From Paenibacillus sediminis (lineage in GTDB: Bacteria > Bacillota > Bacilli > Paenibacillales > Paenibacillaceae): 64,000 bases of DNA. Within the stretch, counting starts at the first letter, position 1, and each line of letters opens with the position of its first letter. The translations under genes were made by a program, and so were the position numbers. Where the stretch lies: assembly GCF_017873765.1 (NCBI RefSeq), contig NZ_JAGGKP010000001.1, positions 558,001 to 622,000 of the forward strand, written 5' to 3'. Positions 34,834 through 43,727 of the stretch are shown here, piece after piece. Under the pieces are notes generated by a model. It was not told the origin of the DNA, made no database searches, and worked only from the letters and a program-made list of their open reading frames with translations.

Positions 34834-35961
34834 GTGGTCGTAAAGGATCGTTTGATCAAAGAATTTATGGAGCTTGTCCAAGTGGACAGTGAAACCAAAC
34901 ATGAGGAGCAAATTGCCAAAGTATTAAAACAGAAGTTTACCAGCCTTGGCCTCCATGTCGTAGAAGATGACTCTCGTGAAAAGACAGGTCACGGCGCAGG
35001 CAACCTGATCGCTACACTTCCTGCGAATGGAGCTGAAGGTGCTCCTAAGATTTATTTTACGAGTCACATGGATACGGTAACTCCTGGTAAAGGAATCAAA
35101 CCTGTACTTGGAGAAGACGGCTGGATTCGCAGCGATGGAACGACCATATTAGGCTCTGACGATAAAGCGGGACTTGCTGCGTTATTTGAAGCCATTCGTG
35201 TACTCCAGGAGAACAATATTCCGCACGGACAGATTCAATTTGTCATTACAGCCGGTGAAGAATCAGGGCTTATGGGCGCAAGAGCAATGGATCCGAAATA
35301 TTTAGACGCTGATTTTGGCTATGCAGTTGATTCTAACGGCGAAGTTGGGGCGATATGCGTGGCAGCGCCTACGAGAGCAGATGTTTTCATGAAGATTTAT
35401 GGTAGATCAGCTCACGCTGGGGTAAATCCTGAGGACGGCATTAGTGCGATTCAAGTCGCGAGCAAAGCGATTTCTCGCATGAAACTCGGACGCATTGATC
35501 ATGAAACGACAGCGAATATTGGCAAATTCGAAGGCGGCGGACCAACGAACGTCGTGACAGATTACGTAAAACTAGATGCTGAAGCGAGAAGTATGGCGCA
35601 ACATAAAATTGAAGCGCAATTACAACATATGAAGGAAGTATTAGAATCGACTTGTCAGGAGTTCGGGGCACGCGGTGTATTCGAAAGTCATATTTTGTAC
35701 CCTGCCTTTCATTTGACAGAGCAAGATCATGTTGTGCAGCTTGCACAGCGTGCCATTACGAAGGTCGGCCTTTCAACTCGGACGTTCCATTCCGGCGGAG
35801 GAAGTGACGCGAACGTATTTAATGGTTTCGGTGTTCCGACCGTAAATTTGGCTGTAGGATATGAAGATATTCATACAACAAATGAACGTATTAAAGCGGA
35901 CGATATCGTCAAAGTAGCTGAAGTGGTTGTCGCAATTATTAAAGAGGCAGCTGGCAAATAA
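34834..35961 (+). CDS. M20 family peptidase, PepT-like (YqjE type)
   Basis: Zinc aminopeptidase-like enzyme of 375 residues. Metal-binding motifs are in place: FTSHMDTVTPG, LGSDDKAGLAALFEA, ITAGEESGLMGARAM, YAVDSNG and the terminal FHSGGGSDANVFN; a dimerisation domain (about 180-290) contains GRSAHAGVNPEDG. It resembles tripeptidase T and B. subtilis YqjE; the true substrate is not known. GTG 34834 is the start, behind GGAGGGA (34820-34826); the TTG at 34819 precedes that site. Confidence 0.88.
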   Translation: MVVKDRLIKEFMELVQVDSETKHEEQIAKVLKQKFTSLGLHVVEDDSREKTGHGAGNLIATLPANGAEGAPKIYFTSHMDTVTPGKGIKPVLGEDGWIRSDGTTILGSDDKAGLAALFEAIRVLQENNIPHGQIQFVITAGEESGLMGARAMDPKYLDADFGYAVDSNGEVGAICVAAPTRADVFMKIYGRSAHAGVNPEDGISAIQVASKAISRMKLGRIDHETTANIGKFEGGGPTNVVTDYVKLDAEARSMAQHKIEAQLQHMKEVLESTCQEFGARGVFESHILYPAFHLTEQDHVVQLAQRAITKVGLSTRTFHSGGGSDANVFNGFGVPTVNLAVGYEDIHTTNERIKADDIVKVAEVVVAIIKEAAGK

Positions 35962-35976
35962 ATAGCATCATATATA

Positions 35977-36014
35977 GAAGCCAAGCCGAGGTATGACCTT
36001 GCTTGGCTTCTTTT
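35977..36014. terminator. Terminator between the M20 peptidase gene and mciZ
   Basis: GAAGCCAAGC (35977-35986) pairs with GCTTGGCTTC (36001-36010), then TTTTAC. It can serve both the peptidase gene (+) and mciZ (-), whose stop codon is at 36013-36015. Confidence 0.8.
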
Positions 36015-36156
36015 ACTTATGAACGGCTCTTTTCTGGAGAAACTCTGAGAACAGCGTATCTGCTCTTTCTTGCTTTTGCCATTGTTTTAATAGAATTCGA
36101 ATTTGCCATGCTTTCCCGACGATTTGAAATTGACTGGCTGACATATAGCTTTTCAT
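36013..36156 (-). CDS. mciZ: MciZ-like inhibitor of FtsZ ring formation
   Basis: A 47-residue product on the minus strand whose core VGKAWQIRILLKQWQ matches the FtsZ-binding part of B. subtilis MciZ (VGKAWEIRAKLKEYG, 40 residues). MciZ is made in the mother cell under sigma-E and caps FtsZ filaments to stop a second division. AAAGGAG lies eight bases before the ATG at 36156 (complement strand, about 36165-36171). It is divergent from nudF, the same neighbour as in B. subtilis. It is longer at the C-terminus (ERADTLFSEFLQKRAVHK) than the B. subtilis form. I found no convincing sigma-E -10. Confidence 0.8.
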   Translation of the reverse strand: MKSYMSASQFQIVGKAWQIRILLKQWQKQERADTLFSEFLQKRAVHK

Positions 36157-36183
36157 GCCTATTACTCCTTTTCATAAAGGGTT

Positions 36184-36192
36184 TGGTATAAT
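36184..36192 (+). promoter_or_regulatory. Extended -10 promoter of nudF
   Basis: TGGTATAAT (36184-36192): a perfect -10 with TGn extension, 49 bases before the nudF start; no clear -35. Confidence 0.5.
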
Positions 36193-36240
36193 AACACCAT
36201 ATGCTTAAATGGGACAAGTTATTCTAGGGAGGACGATTTG

Positions 36241-36813
36241 ATGAGCTCATCTTCAAATAAATTAGAAGAAGTTACGATTGCTACGCAGCCGATTTTTACA
36301 GGAAAGGTCATTTCATTGCAAGTGGATACCGTTCAGCTTCCGAATGGGAAGACTTCGACACGTGAAATTGTGAAGCATCCCGGTGCGGTTGCCGTACTTG
36401 CGATTAAAGATGGGAGGATGCTTCTTGTAGATCAATATCGCCAGGCAATGGGACGAACAGAGCTTGAAATTCCTGCCGGCAAGCTGGAAGCGGGGGAAGA
36501 TCCTCTAGATGCTGCAAAACGTGAACTGGAGGAAGAAACGGGATACCGCCCCCGTTCGATTAGACGTCTGCATTCGTTCTATACTTCTCCTGGGTTTGCA
36601 GACGAAATCATTCATTTATATGTCACTGAAGACCTGGAGGAAGGTCAGTATGCGCCTGATGAGGACGAGTTTTTGCACAACATTGAAGTAACGCTGGACG
36701 AAGCCTGGGATCTTATTGCAAACGGAAGAATAAGCGATGCGAAGACGATAATGGCCGTTCAAGCATGGCAGCTATACCATCTAACCGGAAAGTTCGGGTA
36801 TGACAATGAATAG
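36241..36813 (+). CDS. nudF: NudF, ADP-ribose pyrophosphatase
   Basis: Nudix hydrolase splitting ADP-ribose into AMP and ribose-5-phosphate. The Nudix box is complete (G-x5-E-x7-REL-xEE-x-G, residues about 80-102, within AGKLEAGEDPLDAAKRELEE and ETGY), and the surrounding VDQYRQAMGRTELEIPAG and FYTSPGFADEIIHLY are typical of the ADP-ribose type. 190 residues. AGGGAGG (36226-36232) is eight bases before ATG 36241. The end overlaps the EndoQ-like gene by 14 bases. Confidence 0.95.
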   Translation: MSSSSNKLEEVTIATQPIFTGKVISLQVDTVQLPNGKTSTREIVKHPGAVAVLAIKDGRMLLVDQYRQAMGRTELEIPAGKLEAGEDPLDAAKRELEEETGYRPRSIRRLHSFYTSPGFADEIIHLYVTEDLEEGQYAPDEDEFLHNIEVTLDEAWDLIANGRISDAKTIMAVQAWQLYHLTGKFGYDNE

Positions 36814-37981
36814 TTTCTATGCTGATTTGCACATCCATATCGGCAGAACGAACAGCGGACAAGCAGTGAAAATAAGCGCCAGCCGCGATCTGACTTTTGC
36901 CAATATCGCTAAAGAAGCCGCGAAGCGGAAAGGGATTCAGTTGATTGGCATTATTGATACGCATTCCCCCGCGGTGCAGGAAGATATTATTCAATGTCTA
37001 GATCGGGGGGAGATGGAGGAAGCAGCAGGAGGAGGGATACGGTATCAGGGAACAACCATATTATTAGGCAGTGAAATTGAAATTCGTGAATCTGGTATGG
37101 GTCCAGCTCATGTGCTGGTTTATTTTCCGCATCTGCAAGTGATGCAAGATTTCACCAAATGGATGTCCAAGTATATGAAGAATGTGAATCTGAGCTCCCA
37201 GCGTATTTATGTGCCAGCTGCAGTATTGCAGGATGAAGTAGTTCAGCGTGGAGGGCTGTTCATTCCTGCTCATATTTTCACGCCGCACCGAAGCATCTAC
37301 GGCAGCTGTGCTCCTCGAATGGCAGATGTTCTTGATTTATCCAAAATCAATGCGGTAGAGCTCGGCTTAAGCGCTGACGCAGACATGGCTGGACTTATCA
37401 GTGAGCTCGATCCATTTACGATATTAACGAATTCAGATGCACATTCACTCAGTAAAATAGGCCGTGAATATAACGTATTAGCGATGAAGGAGCCTACATT
37501 TGAAGAATTTGCGCTTTCGCTCGCGAGACAAGACGGACGCAGTGTGCAAGCGAACTACGGGCTCAATCCTCGTCTTGGCAAATACCACCGTACGTATTGC
37601 AGCAATTGCAATAGTATAATCGATGAAACGACTGCTTCCAGTGATCGGTGTTCTTATTGCGGGAGTACCAAGCTGGTTCGAGGTGTATTAGACAGAATAT
37701 TGTCCATCGCTGATCGCGAAAAATCTCAGGTGCCGCTGCATAGACCTGCCTATCACTATCAGGTACCGCTTGAATTTATCCCGGGACTCGGCAAGGCGAA
37801 ATTAAATAAGCTCATGGACGTGTTCGGTACAGAAATGTTCATTTTGCATCAGGCTAGTCAAGAAGAACTAGCTCATGTGGTCGGCGTTGATGCAGCAGAG
37901 CAAATTGTGAAAGCGCGTAGCGGGAATATTGCGCTTTCTAGCGGCGGTGGCGGCACTTATGGCAAAGTCATGAGACAGTGA
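36800..37981 (+). CDS. Endonuclease Q-like PHP-domain protein
   Basis: A 393-residue PHP-fold protein (TIGR00375 type) that I assign to the EndoQ family, nucleases that nick DNA 5' of deoxyuridine, hypoxanthine and other damaged bases. Metal ligands of the PHP site are visible: HIH (residues 11-13), IIDTH (51-55), GSEIEI (90-95), PAHIF (156-160) and NSDAHS (211-216). A four-Cys zinc finger follows, Cys267/270 and Cys284/287, then a helix-hairpin-helix-like GLGKAKLNKL. The start is ATG 36800 or 36806, with no strong ribosome site; overlap with nudF suggests coupling. The assignment rests on recall of the architecture. Confidence 0.75.
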   Translation: MTMNSFYADLHIHIGRTNSGQAVKISASRDLTFANIAKEAAKRKGIQLIGIIDTHSPAVQEDIIQCLDRGEMEEAAGGGIRYQGTTILLGSEIEIRESGMGPAHVLVYFPHLQVMQDFTKWMSKYMKNVNLSSQRIYVPAAVLQDEVVQRGGLFIPAHIFTPHRSIYGSCAPRMADVLDLSKINAVELGLSADADMAGLISELDPFTILTNSDAHSLSKIGREYNVLAMKEPTFEEFALSLARQDGRSVQANYGLNPRLGKYHRTYCSNCNSIIDETTASSDRCSYCGSTKLVRGVLDRILSIADREKSQVPLHRPAYHYQVPLEFIPGLGKAKLNKLMDVFGTEMFILHQASQEELAHVVGVDAAEQIVKARSGNIALSSGGGGTYGKVMRQ

Positions 37982-38084
37982 GACGGTAATGAGTAACCTT
38001 CTTTTAGATGGTATTCATAGACATAGTTTACGGAGGCTCGTCATAGTTTAGTGATAGCTTGAGTATGAAAGGAGACTCCGTCCT

Positions 38085-38708
38085 ATGCAGTCACTTCGGA
38101 ATTCGTTTAAAGATCAGACATCCCTCTATATTTTTGTATCGGTACTTTTCCTCGTCGGAGTCGTATTTGGCGCATTGATGGTTAATGCACTGTCCTTGGA
38201 GCAACAGCAGGATTTGGGACGCTATTTGGGCAATTTTTTTGTAACCGTTGATCAAGGGCTTAATCCTGTGCAGCAAGAGGCTTATTGGGATATTGCGCTA
38301 GCTCATTTAAAGTGGATTGGCCTAATATGGATATTAGGATTTTCCGTGATTGGCCTGCCTGTTATCCTCATATTAGATTTTTTAAAAGGGGTGCTGATCG
38401 GCTTTACTGTCGGATATTTGGTCGGTCAATATTCTTGGAAAGGACTGTTATTCGCGTTAGTTGCCGTTGCTCCGCATAATTTTATCATTATACCTGTATT
38501 TATCATTAGCAGTGTTTGTGCGATGACGTTCTCGCTATATATTATTAAGAATCGGGTGCTCATGCAGAAGCATGGAAGTATTAAACAGCCGTTCATGTCT
38601 TATACAGGTTTGACAGCAGCGATGATGCTTATGATATTAGCGGTATCTACATTTGAAACTTGGGTCACGCCAGCGATGATGCGCTGGGTAACTCCCCTCC
38701 TTTTATAA
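38085..38708 (+). CDS. spoIIM: SpoIIM, stage II sporulation protein
   Basis: Membrane component of the SpoIID-SpoIIM-SpoIIP engulfment machine. 207 residues with about five membrane segments and the DUF95-type pattern (VSVLFLVGVVFGALMVNAL, the GVLIGFTVGYLV loop, APHNFIIIPVFIISS). AAAGGAG (38068-38074) precedes ATG 38085. The nudF-spoIIM-fur order is as in Bacillus. Upstream, CATAGTTTA occurs twice, 20 bases apart (38022 and 38042). Confidence 0.92.
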   Translation: MQSLRNSFKDQTSLYIFVSVLFLVGVVFGALMVNALSLEQQQDLGRYLGNFFVTVDQGLNPVQQEAYWDIALAHLKWIGLIWILGFSVIGLPVILILDFLKGVLIGFTVGYLVGQYSWKGLLFALVAVAPHNFIIIPVFIISSVCAMTFSLYIIKNRVLMQKHGSIKQPFMSYTGLTAAMMLMILAVSTFETWVTPAMMRWVTPLLL

Positions 38709-38741
38709 TCGCTTCACACACTCTCTCTTCTACCAAAATGT

Positions 38742-38771
38742 TTGACTTTGTTTAGGAACACGCCCTATAAT
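38742..38771 (+). promoter_or_regulatory. Sigma-A promoter of fur
   Basis: TTGACT (38742-38747), 18-base spacer, TATAAT (38766-38771). No clear PerR or Fur box was found over it. Confidence 0.65.
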
Positions 38772-38824
38772 AAAATCAGTGAGTCTTAACACGGGTGCAG
38801 TGATTTCCAAAGGGGAGGGAGAAC

Positions 38825-39280
38825 ATGGAAGCACGGATCGAGAAAATTAAGCAGCAGTTACAATCCCAAGGCTATAAATTAACGCCCCAACGGGAAGCCA
38901 CCGTAAGAGTTTTGCTTGAGAATGAAGAAGACCATCTAAGCGCAGAGGACGTATTCATGCTCGTGAAAGAAAAAGCTCCCGAAATCGGTCTGGCGACCGT
39001 ATACCGTACCCTTGAGTTGCTCAGTGAACTGCATGTTGTGGAAAAGATTAATTTCGGCGACGGTGTTGCACGTTATGATCTGCGAACGGACACAAGCAAG
39101 CATCATCATCACCATCTCATTTGTGTACAGTGCGGTGCTATGGATGAAATTAAAGAAGATTGGCTCGTTGAACTCGAAGAAAAGCTGGAGAAGGAATTTA
39201 ATTTTACTGTTCTAGATCACAGACTAGATTTTCACGGGATTTGCCACCGCTGCAAACTGAAGAAAAAAACCAATGAATGA
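38825..39280 (+). CDS. fur: Fur family ferric uptake regulator
   Basis: Metal-dependent repressor of 151 residues. N-terminal winged helix (YKLTPQREATVRVLLENEEDHLSAEDVF, ATVYRTLELLSE) and C-terminal dimer domain with the His cluster HHHHHLICVQCG and the second pair CHRC, the structural zinc site. Gene position between spoIIM and yqzK-xerD is that of B. subtilis fur, which favours Fur over PerR or Zur. GGGGAGGGA lies before ATG 38825. A terminator follows. Confidence 0.92.
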   Translation: MEARIEKIKQQLQSQGYKLTPQREATVRVLLENEEDHLSAEDVFMLVKEKAPEIGLATVYRTLELLSELHVVEKINFGDGVARYDLRTDTSKHHHHHLICVQCGAMDEIKEDWLVELEEKLEKEFNFTVLDHRLDFHGICHRCKLKKKTNE

Positions 39281-39291
39281 ACGAATGAAAT

Positions 39292-39331
39292 AAGCCCAGG
39301 CCGGTTGCGATTTACCGCCAGGGCTTTTTTG
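39292..39331 (+). terminator. Terminator after fur
   Basis: AAGCCC (39292-39297) pairs with GGGCTT (39321-39326), with an inner CCGGT/ACCG pairing; six Ts follow. Confidence 0.75.
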
Positions 39332-39427
39332 CTAGTCAATAATACAGCCCTTCTGGTTAGGCATGATTTGCATCTTGTCCACATATGATGTAATAAGCTA
39401 AGCAGGCTATGTCTATCAAAGGAGCCT

Positions 39428-39670
39428 ATGAATATGATTATTTCTGTGCGGAAATGGCTTAGATATATTCGCTATTTTATTGTGTTCGCTGCATTGACGG
39501 TATTAATGTATAAATTATATGTATTATTCGGCGACTGGGTATTCCCGGTTGATCGTTACCGCGTGCCTGACGGCTCGGCCGTTAGAGTGTTTGATACGAT
39601 TGATTTTCAGAAAGACATGGACAGTTCGCTGCTTCAGCGCCTGAGACTTTATTACTGGTTTGGCGAGTAA
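39428..39670 (+). CDS. yqzK: YqzK-like DUF4227 protein
   Basis: An 80-residue protein with one membrane helix (about residues 14-33) followed by a conserved soluble end (DRYRVPDGSAVRVFD then LLQRLRLYYWFGE), the DUF4227 pattern. In B. subtilis yqzK lies between fur and xerD as here. Function is unknown. AAAGGAG (39418-39424) precedes ATG 39428. Confidence 0.82.
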   Translation: MNMIISVRKWLRYIRYFIVFAALTVLMYKLYVLFGDWVFPVDRYRVPDGSAVRVFDTIDFQKDMDSSLLQRLRLYYWFGE

Positions 39671-39757
39671 TGAAGCGGTGCTTTTGCAGGAAAATTATGA
39701 TTTATGCCGAATAGTTATGAATATAAGGAAATGATGGTAAAGGGGCTACTAAATTAG

Positions 39758-40663
39758 ATGAAGCAATATATACGGTCCTTTATTCATTTTTTATCAGAGG
39801 AAAAAGGATTATCTCAAAGTACGCTGGAATCCTATGAACGAGATATTGCGCATTTTATATCTTTTGCTGAGAAACGTGATATTACCTCTCCTGAGCAGAT
39901 TGGTAGGTCACATATTGTGATGTACTTAGGGCAGCTGAAGCAATTAGGAAGAGCTGCATCTACCATGACAAGAAATGCGGTAACCATTCGCTTGTTCTTT
40001 AAATATTTAATAAGAGAACATCTTGTGACACATGACCCCTCCATAGATATGGAGACACCGAAGGTCGAGAAGAAACTGCCACAAGTACTGAGTCTAGATG
40101 AGGTTGAAAGATTGCTTAGTTCACCCGATGATTCTACTCCGCAAGGAATGCGGGATAAGGCAATGCTGGAACTTATTTATGCAACGGGTATTCGGGTGTC
40201 TGAACTTATATCGTTAAATGTAGATGACATATATGGAGAGTTAAAGTTTGTTCGCTGCATTGGGAATTCCGGAAAAGAGCGGATTATTCCAATGACAGGG
40301 GTTTCTGCGAAGTGCATTCAGTCGTATTTAGAAGGAATGCGGCCTAAGCTGTTAAAGCATCATACTGATGAGCAGGCGCTATTTGTTAATCAGCTTGGAA
40401 CGCGGCTAACTCGCCAAGGTTTCTGGAAAATCCTTAAGAAGTACGCGAAAGAAGCTGGAATAGAGAAAGATATTACACCGCACACGCTTCGTCATTCTTT
40501 TGCGGCACATCTGATTGAAAATGGAGCTGACCTAAGATCTGTTCAGGAAATGCTCGGACATGCTGATATATCGACAACACAAATTTATACACATGTCACA
40601 AAGAGAAATATGAAAGAGGTATATGAAAGCCATCATCCGAGAGCAAAGTTGAATTTCTCTTAA
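39758..40663 (+). CDS. xerD: XerD, site-specific tyrosine recombinase
   Basis: Acts with XerC at dif to resolve chromosome dimers. N-terminal SAM-like core-binding domain (residues 1-90) and catalytic domain with all six active residues visible: Arg in TGIRVSEL, Lys in GKERIIP, His and Arg in HTLRHSF, His in LGHADISTTQ and the nucleophilic Tyr in IYTHV. 301 residues. Its place after fur and yqzK and before deoB marks it as the housekeeping XerD rather than a mobile-element integrase. Confidence 0.95.
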   Translation: MKQYIRSFIHFLSEEKGLSQSTLESYERDIAHFISFAEKRDITSPEQIGRSHIVMYLGQLKQLGRAASTMTRNAVTIRLFFKYLIREHLVTHDPSIDMETPKVEKKLPQVLSLDEVERLLSSPDDSTPQGMRDKAMLELIYATGIRVSELISLNVDDIYGELKFVRCIGNSGKERIIPMTGVSAKCIQSYLEGMRPKLLKHHTDEQALFVNQLGTRLTRQGFWKILKKYAKEAGIEKDITPHTLRHSFAAHLIENGADLRSVQEMLGHADISTTQIYTHVTKRNMKEVYESHHPRAKLNFS

Positions 40664-40670
40664 GCAGAGT

Positions 40671-40714
40671 AAACCATTTCTTTGGCACTCGCCGTAAAAG
40701 AATGGTTTTTTTGT
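40671..40714 (+). terminator. Terminator between xerD and deoB
   Basis: AAACCATT (40671-40678) pairs with AATGGTTT (40701-40708), extended by CTTT/AAAG; seven Ts follow. Confidence 0.8.
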
Positions 40715-40763
40715 TGGCGGGCATTAATATCATGAAACTACAATTTGAAGGAGGACATCTGTT

Positions 40764-41957
40764 ATGTCTGACAAAAGTGAGCAAAGATTTAAACGGATTT
40801 GTTTAATCGTTCTAGACAGTGTAGGAATTGGTGAATTGCCTGATGCCCCTAAATTTGGAGATACAGGTGCTCATACACTCGGACATATTCTTGAGAGAGT
40901 GCCGGGTGTGAAGCTCCCTAATATGCAGAAGATGGGGCTGGGAAATATTTCCCCTATTCCGCCGCTTTCACCAGTAGATCAGCCAGAAGCTTACTATGGA
41001 AAAATGGCGGAAGTGTCTGTAGGAAAGGACACGATGACAGGTCATTGGGAGCTTATGGGGCTTAAAATTAACACACCGTTTAATACATACCCTGACGGCT
41101 TTCCAGCAGAACTTATTCGTAAGTTCGAGGAGGAAACAGGCAGAAAGGTGATTGGCAACAAGGCGGCTTCAGGAACAGATATTCTTGTAGAATACGGCGA
41201 AGAGCAGATGAGAACAGGCGCGTGGATTGTGTATACTTCTGCCGATAGTGTGTTTCAAATTGCTGCACACGAAGATGTCATTCCGCTTGATGAGCTCTAC
41301 CGCGGTTGTGAAATTGCTCGCAGACTGACGATGGCTCCAGAGTTCTCGGTAGGACGCGTTATCGCTCGTCCGTATGTAGGTCAGCCAGGTCATTTCACAA
41401 GGACTCCTAATCGGCACGACTATGCCGTTAAACCGCCAGCGCCAACGGTGATGAACATGCTTAAAGATGCGGGTAAAGATGTAATCGCGGTGGGTAAAAT
41501 CAACGATATTTTTACCGGCGAGGGCGTTACGGAATCCTATCCTACAAAGAGTAATGAGCATGGCATTCGAGTGACGATAGATCAGCTTGAGAAATCGTTT
41601 GACGGGCTGTTATTTACCAATTTAGTGGACTTCGATTCGTTATATGGACATCGCCGTGACCCGGAAGGTTATGCTAGAGCTTTAGAAGAGTTCGACGCAG
41701 CATTGCCAGAGTTAAAATCGAAAATTGGCCGCGATGACCTGCTTATCATTTCGGCTGACCACGGTAACGATCCAATCCATCACGGAACAGATCATACTCG
41801 TGAATATGTACCTCTTCTTGTATACAGCCCTTCTCTTGAGGCACCAGGCAGTCTAGGCGTTAGAGAGACTTACTCTGATGTCGGAGCAACGATTGCAGAC
41901 AATTTTGGCGTCAAGGCACCGCAGTATGGTTCAAGTTTTCTCGCGCAATTAAAGTAA
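40764..41957 (+). CDS. deoB: DeoB/Drm, phosphopentomutase
   Basis: Interconverts (deoxy)ribose-1- and 5-phosphate, linking nucleoside phosphorylases to the pentose pool. Alkaline-phosphatase fold with manganese ligands in [20 protein letters not shown] and [11 protein letters not shown], and the phospho-accepting Thr in [12 protein letters not shown]. 397 residues. GAAGGAGG (40747-40754) precedes ATG 40764. It heads the salvage cluster deoB-PNP-PNP-pdp. Confidence 0.96.
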   Translation: MSDKSEQRFKRICLIVLDSVGIGELPDAPKFGDTGAHTLGHILERVPGVKLPNMQKMGLGNISPIPPLSPVDQPEAYYGKMAEVSVGKDTMTGHWELMGLKINTPFNTYPDGFPAELIRKFEEETGRKVIGNKAASGTDILVEYGEEQMRTGAWIVYTSADSVFQIAAHEDVIPLDELYRGCEIARRLTMAPEFSVGRVIARPYVGQPGHFTRTPNRHDYAVKPPAPTVMNMLKDAGKDVIAVGKINDIFTGEGVTESYPTKSNEHGIRVTIDQLEKSFDGLLFTNLVDFDSLYGHRRDPEGYARALEEFDAALPELKSKIGRDDLLIISADHGNDPIHHGTDHTREYVPLLVYSPSLEAPGSLGVRETYSDVGATIADNFGVKAPQYGSSFLAQLK

Positions 41958-41982
41958 TACATTAACAGGGGAGATTAAAAAT

Positions 41983-42807
41983 ATGACAATCATGAATCAA
42001 ACAGTCATTAAAGAAGCGGCAGATTACGTTCGCAGCCGAACGGACGCAAAGCCTGAAGTAGGTCTTATTCTGGGATCAGGGCTTGGAATATTGGCTGATT
42101 TAATAACGGACGCGGTAACGATCGCTTATAATGATATTCCGCACTTTCCGCAATCAACCGTTGAAGGACATGCGGGCGAACTGCTGATCGGTACTATTCA
42201 AGGTCGTACTGTCGTTATGATGAAGGGCCGGTTCCATATGTATGAAGGATATGGCCCAGAAGTGACGGCATTTCCTGTCAGAGTGATGAAAGAGCTTGGT
42301 GTAAAGAGTTTGCTCGTCACGAATGCTGCTGGCGGAGTCAATACTTCCTTTGAACCAGGCGATCTTATGCTTATTTCAGATCATCTGAATTTAACCGGAC
42401 GCAATCCGCTTATTGGGCCGAATGATCCAGCGCTTGGTGTACGTTTCCCGGATTTATCGGAAGCGTACAGTCGTCGGTTACGGGGCTTTGCGAAAGAAGC
42501 GGCTAATAAGAAAGGAATTTCAGTTCGCGAAGGTGTCTATGCAGGACTGCTCGGTCCGAACTACGAGACACCAGCTGAAATTGTAATGCTTCGTACTCTT
42601 GGGGCGGACGCTGTCGGAATGTCAACGGTATCTGAGGTTATTGTGGCTCGCCATGCGGGTATTGAAGTACTCGGTATTTCATGTATTACGAACATGGCTG
42701 CTGGTATTTTGGATCAACCGCTGTCCCATGACGAAGTCATGGAAACAGCGGATCGTGTTCGTGAACACTTTCTAGCACTTGTTCTTGATGTAATACCGAA
42801 TATGTAA
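41983..42807 (+). CDS. Purine nucleoside phosphorylase, trimeric type (PupG-like)
   Basis: Splits inosine and guanosine (and deoxy forms) with phosphate into base and (deoxy)ribose-1-phosphate. 274 residues with phosphate-site motifs GSGLG (31-35), VEGHAGELLIG and GRFHMYEGY, NAAGGVN, and the purine pocket residues of 6-oxopurine enzymes: Glu195 (GPNYETPAE) and Asn237 (SCITNMAAG), equivalent to human Glu201 and Asn243. CAGGGGAG (41966-41973) precedes ATG 41983. The next gene is a diverged paralogue. Confidence 0.93.
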   Translation: MTIMNQTVIKEAADYVRSRTDAKPEVGLILGSGLGILADLITDAVTIAYNDIPHFPQSTVEGHAGELLIGTIQGRTVVMMKGRFHMYEGYGPEVTAFPVRVMKELGVKSLLVTNAAGGVNTSFEPGDLMLISDHLNLTGRNPLIGPNDPALGVRFPDLSEAYSRRLRGFAKEAANKKGISVREGVYAGLLGPNYETPAEIVMLRTLGADAVGMSTVSEVIVARHAGIEVLGISCITNMAAGILDQPLSHDEVMETADRVREHFLALVLDVIPNM

Positions 42808-42834
42808 ATTTGATTTCCCGGAGGAGACAATAAT

Positions 42835-43698
42835 ATGACTGTTCAAGCTAATGAATACGCATCATATGGTAAGCAAATTGAGGAAGCTGCTGATTACATA
42901 AAGAGTAAACTTGGAACCTACAAGCCAACCATCGGATTAGTATTAGGATCTGGACTTGGGGATTTGGGTGATCAAATCGAGAATGCGGTGTTTATTCCGT
43001 ATGAGGAGATTCCTAACTTTCCAAAATCGACAGTAGAAGGTCATGCTGGACGATTCGTTATTGGAAACCTCGAAGGCAAAGACGTCATCATTATGCAAGG
43101 TCGTTTCCACTATTACGAAGGATACAGCATGCGTAAAGTTGTATTGCCTGTATACGTTATGGGTAAATTAGGCGTACATTCGGTTATCATGACAAATGCA
43201 GCTGGCGGAATGAAGAAAACATTCAAACCAGGCGATTTAATGCTTATTACAGATCATATTAATTTGACCGGGGACAATCCGCTTATCGGGCCGAATGATC
43301 CATCCTTAGGTGTGAGATTCCCAGACATGACTCATGCCTATGATCCTGAATATCGTGAGCTGGCTAAGAAAGTAAGTAAGCAGATTAAAGGTGAGGATGG
43401 ATCAACGTTAACACTTCAAGAGGGCGTATACTGCGGCATTAGCGGTCCATCCTATAACTCTCCTGCCGAGTTGAATATGCTTGTTACGATCGGAGGACAT
43501 GCTATAGGGATGTCTACTGTCGGTGAAGTGATCGCTGCGAGACATGCAGGGCTGCGAGTGCTAGGTATTTCCTGTATTACCGATTTAGCGATTGCTGATG
43601 AATTAGAGCCGCTTACCCATGAACAAGTCATGAGAGTGGCCAATAATACGAAGCCTAAGTTTATTGGACTTGTCCGTGCTTTTGTCCGTGAAGTATAA
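42835..43698 (+). CDS. Second trimeric purine nucleoside phosphorylase with altered purine pocket
   Basis: Paralogue of the preceding gene, 287 residues, with the same phosphate-site motifs ([38 protein letters not shown]) and a small insert near residue 187. The purine pocket differs: Asn208 (GPSYNSPAE) replaces the Glu, and Asp250 ([10 protein letters not shown]) replaces the Asn that bind 6-oxopurines in this family. By analogy with human PNP, where Asn243 to Asp with Glu201 to Gln allows adenosine, I infer it may prefer 6-aminopurine nucleosides. CGGAGGAG (42820-42827) precedes ATG 42835. Confidence 0.85.
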   Translation: MTVQANEYASYGKQIEEAADYIKSKLGTYKPTIGLVLGSGLGDLGDQIENAVFIPYEEIPNFPKSTVEGHAGRFVIGNLEGKDVIIMQGRFHYYEGYSMRKVVLPVYVMGKLGVHSVIMTNAAGGMKKTFKPGDLMLITDHINLTGDNPLIGPNDPSLGVRFPDMTHAYDPEYRELAKKVSKQIKGEDGSTLTLQEGVYCGISGPSYNSPAELNMLVTIGGHAIGMSTVGEVIAARHAGLRVLGISCITDLAIADELEPLTHEQVMRVANNTKPKFIGLVRAFVREV

Positions 43699-43727
43699 AC
43701 AAACTCCATATAAAGGGGAGACTCAGC

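Noticed and set aside
36003-36191. + strand 62-residue hydrophobic frame opposite mciZ
   Set aside because: It starts with TTG inside a terminator stem and has no ribosome site; the minus strand carries the MciZ-like gene with AAAGGAG.
39758-40663. xerD as a mobile-element integrase
   Set aside because: Gene order, family motifs and lack of repeats or att sites fit the housekeeping XerD.
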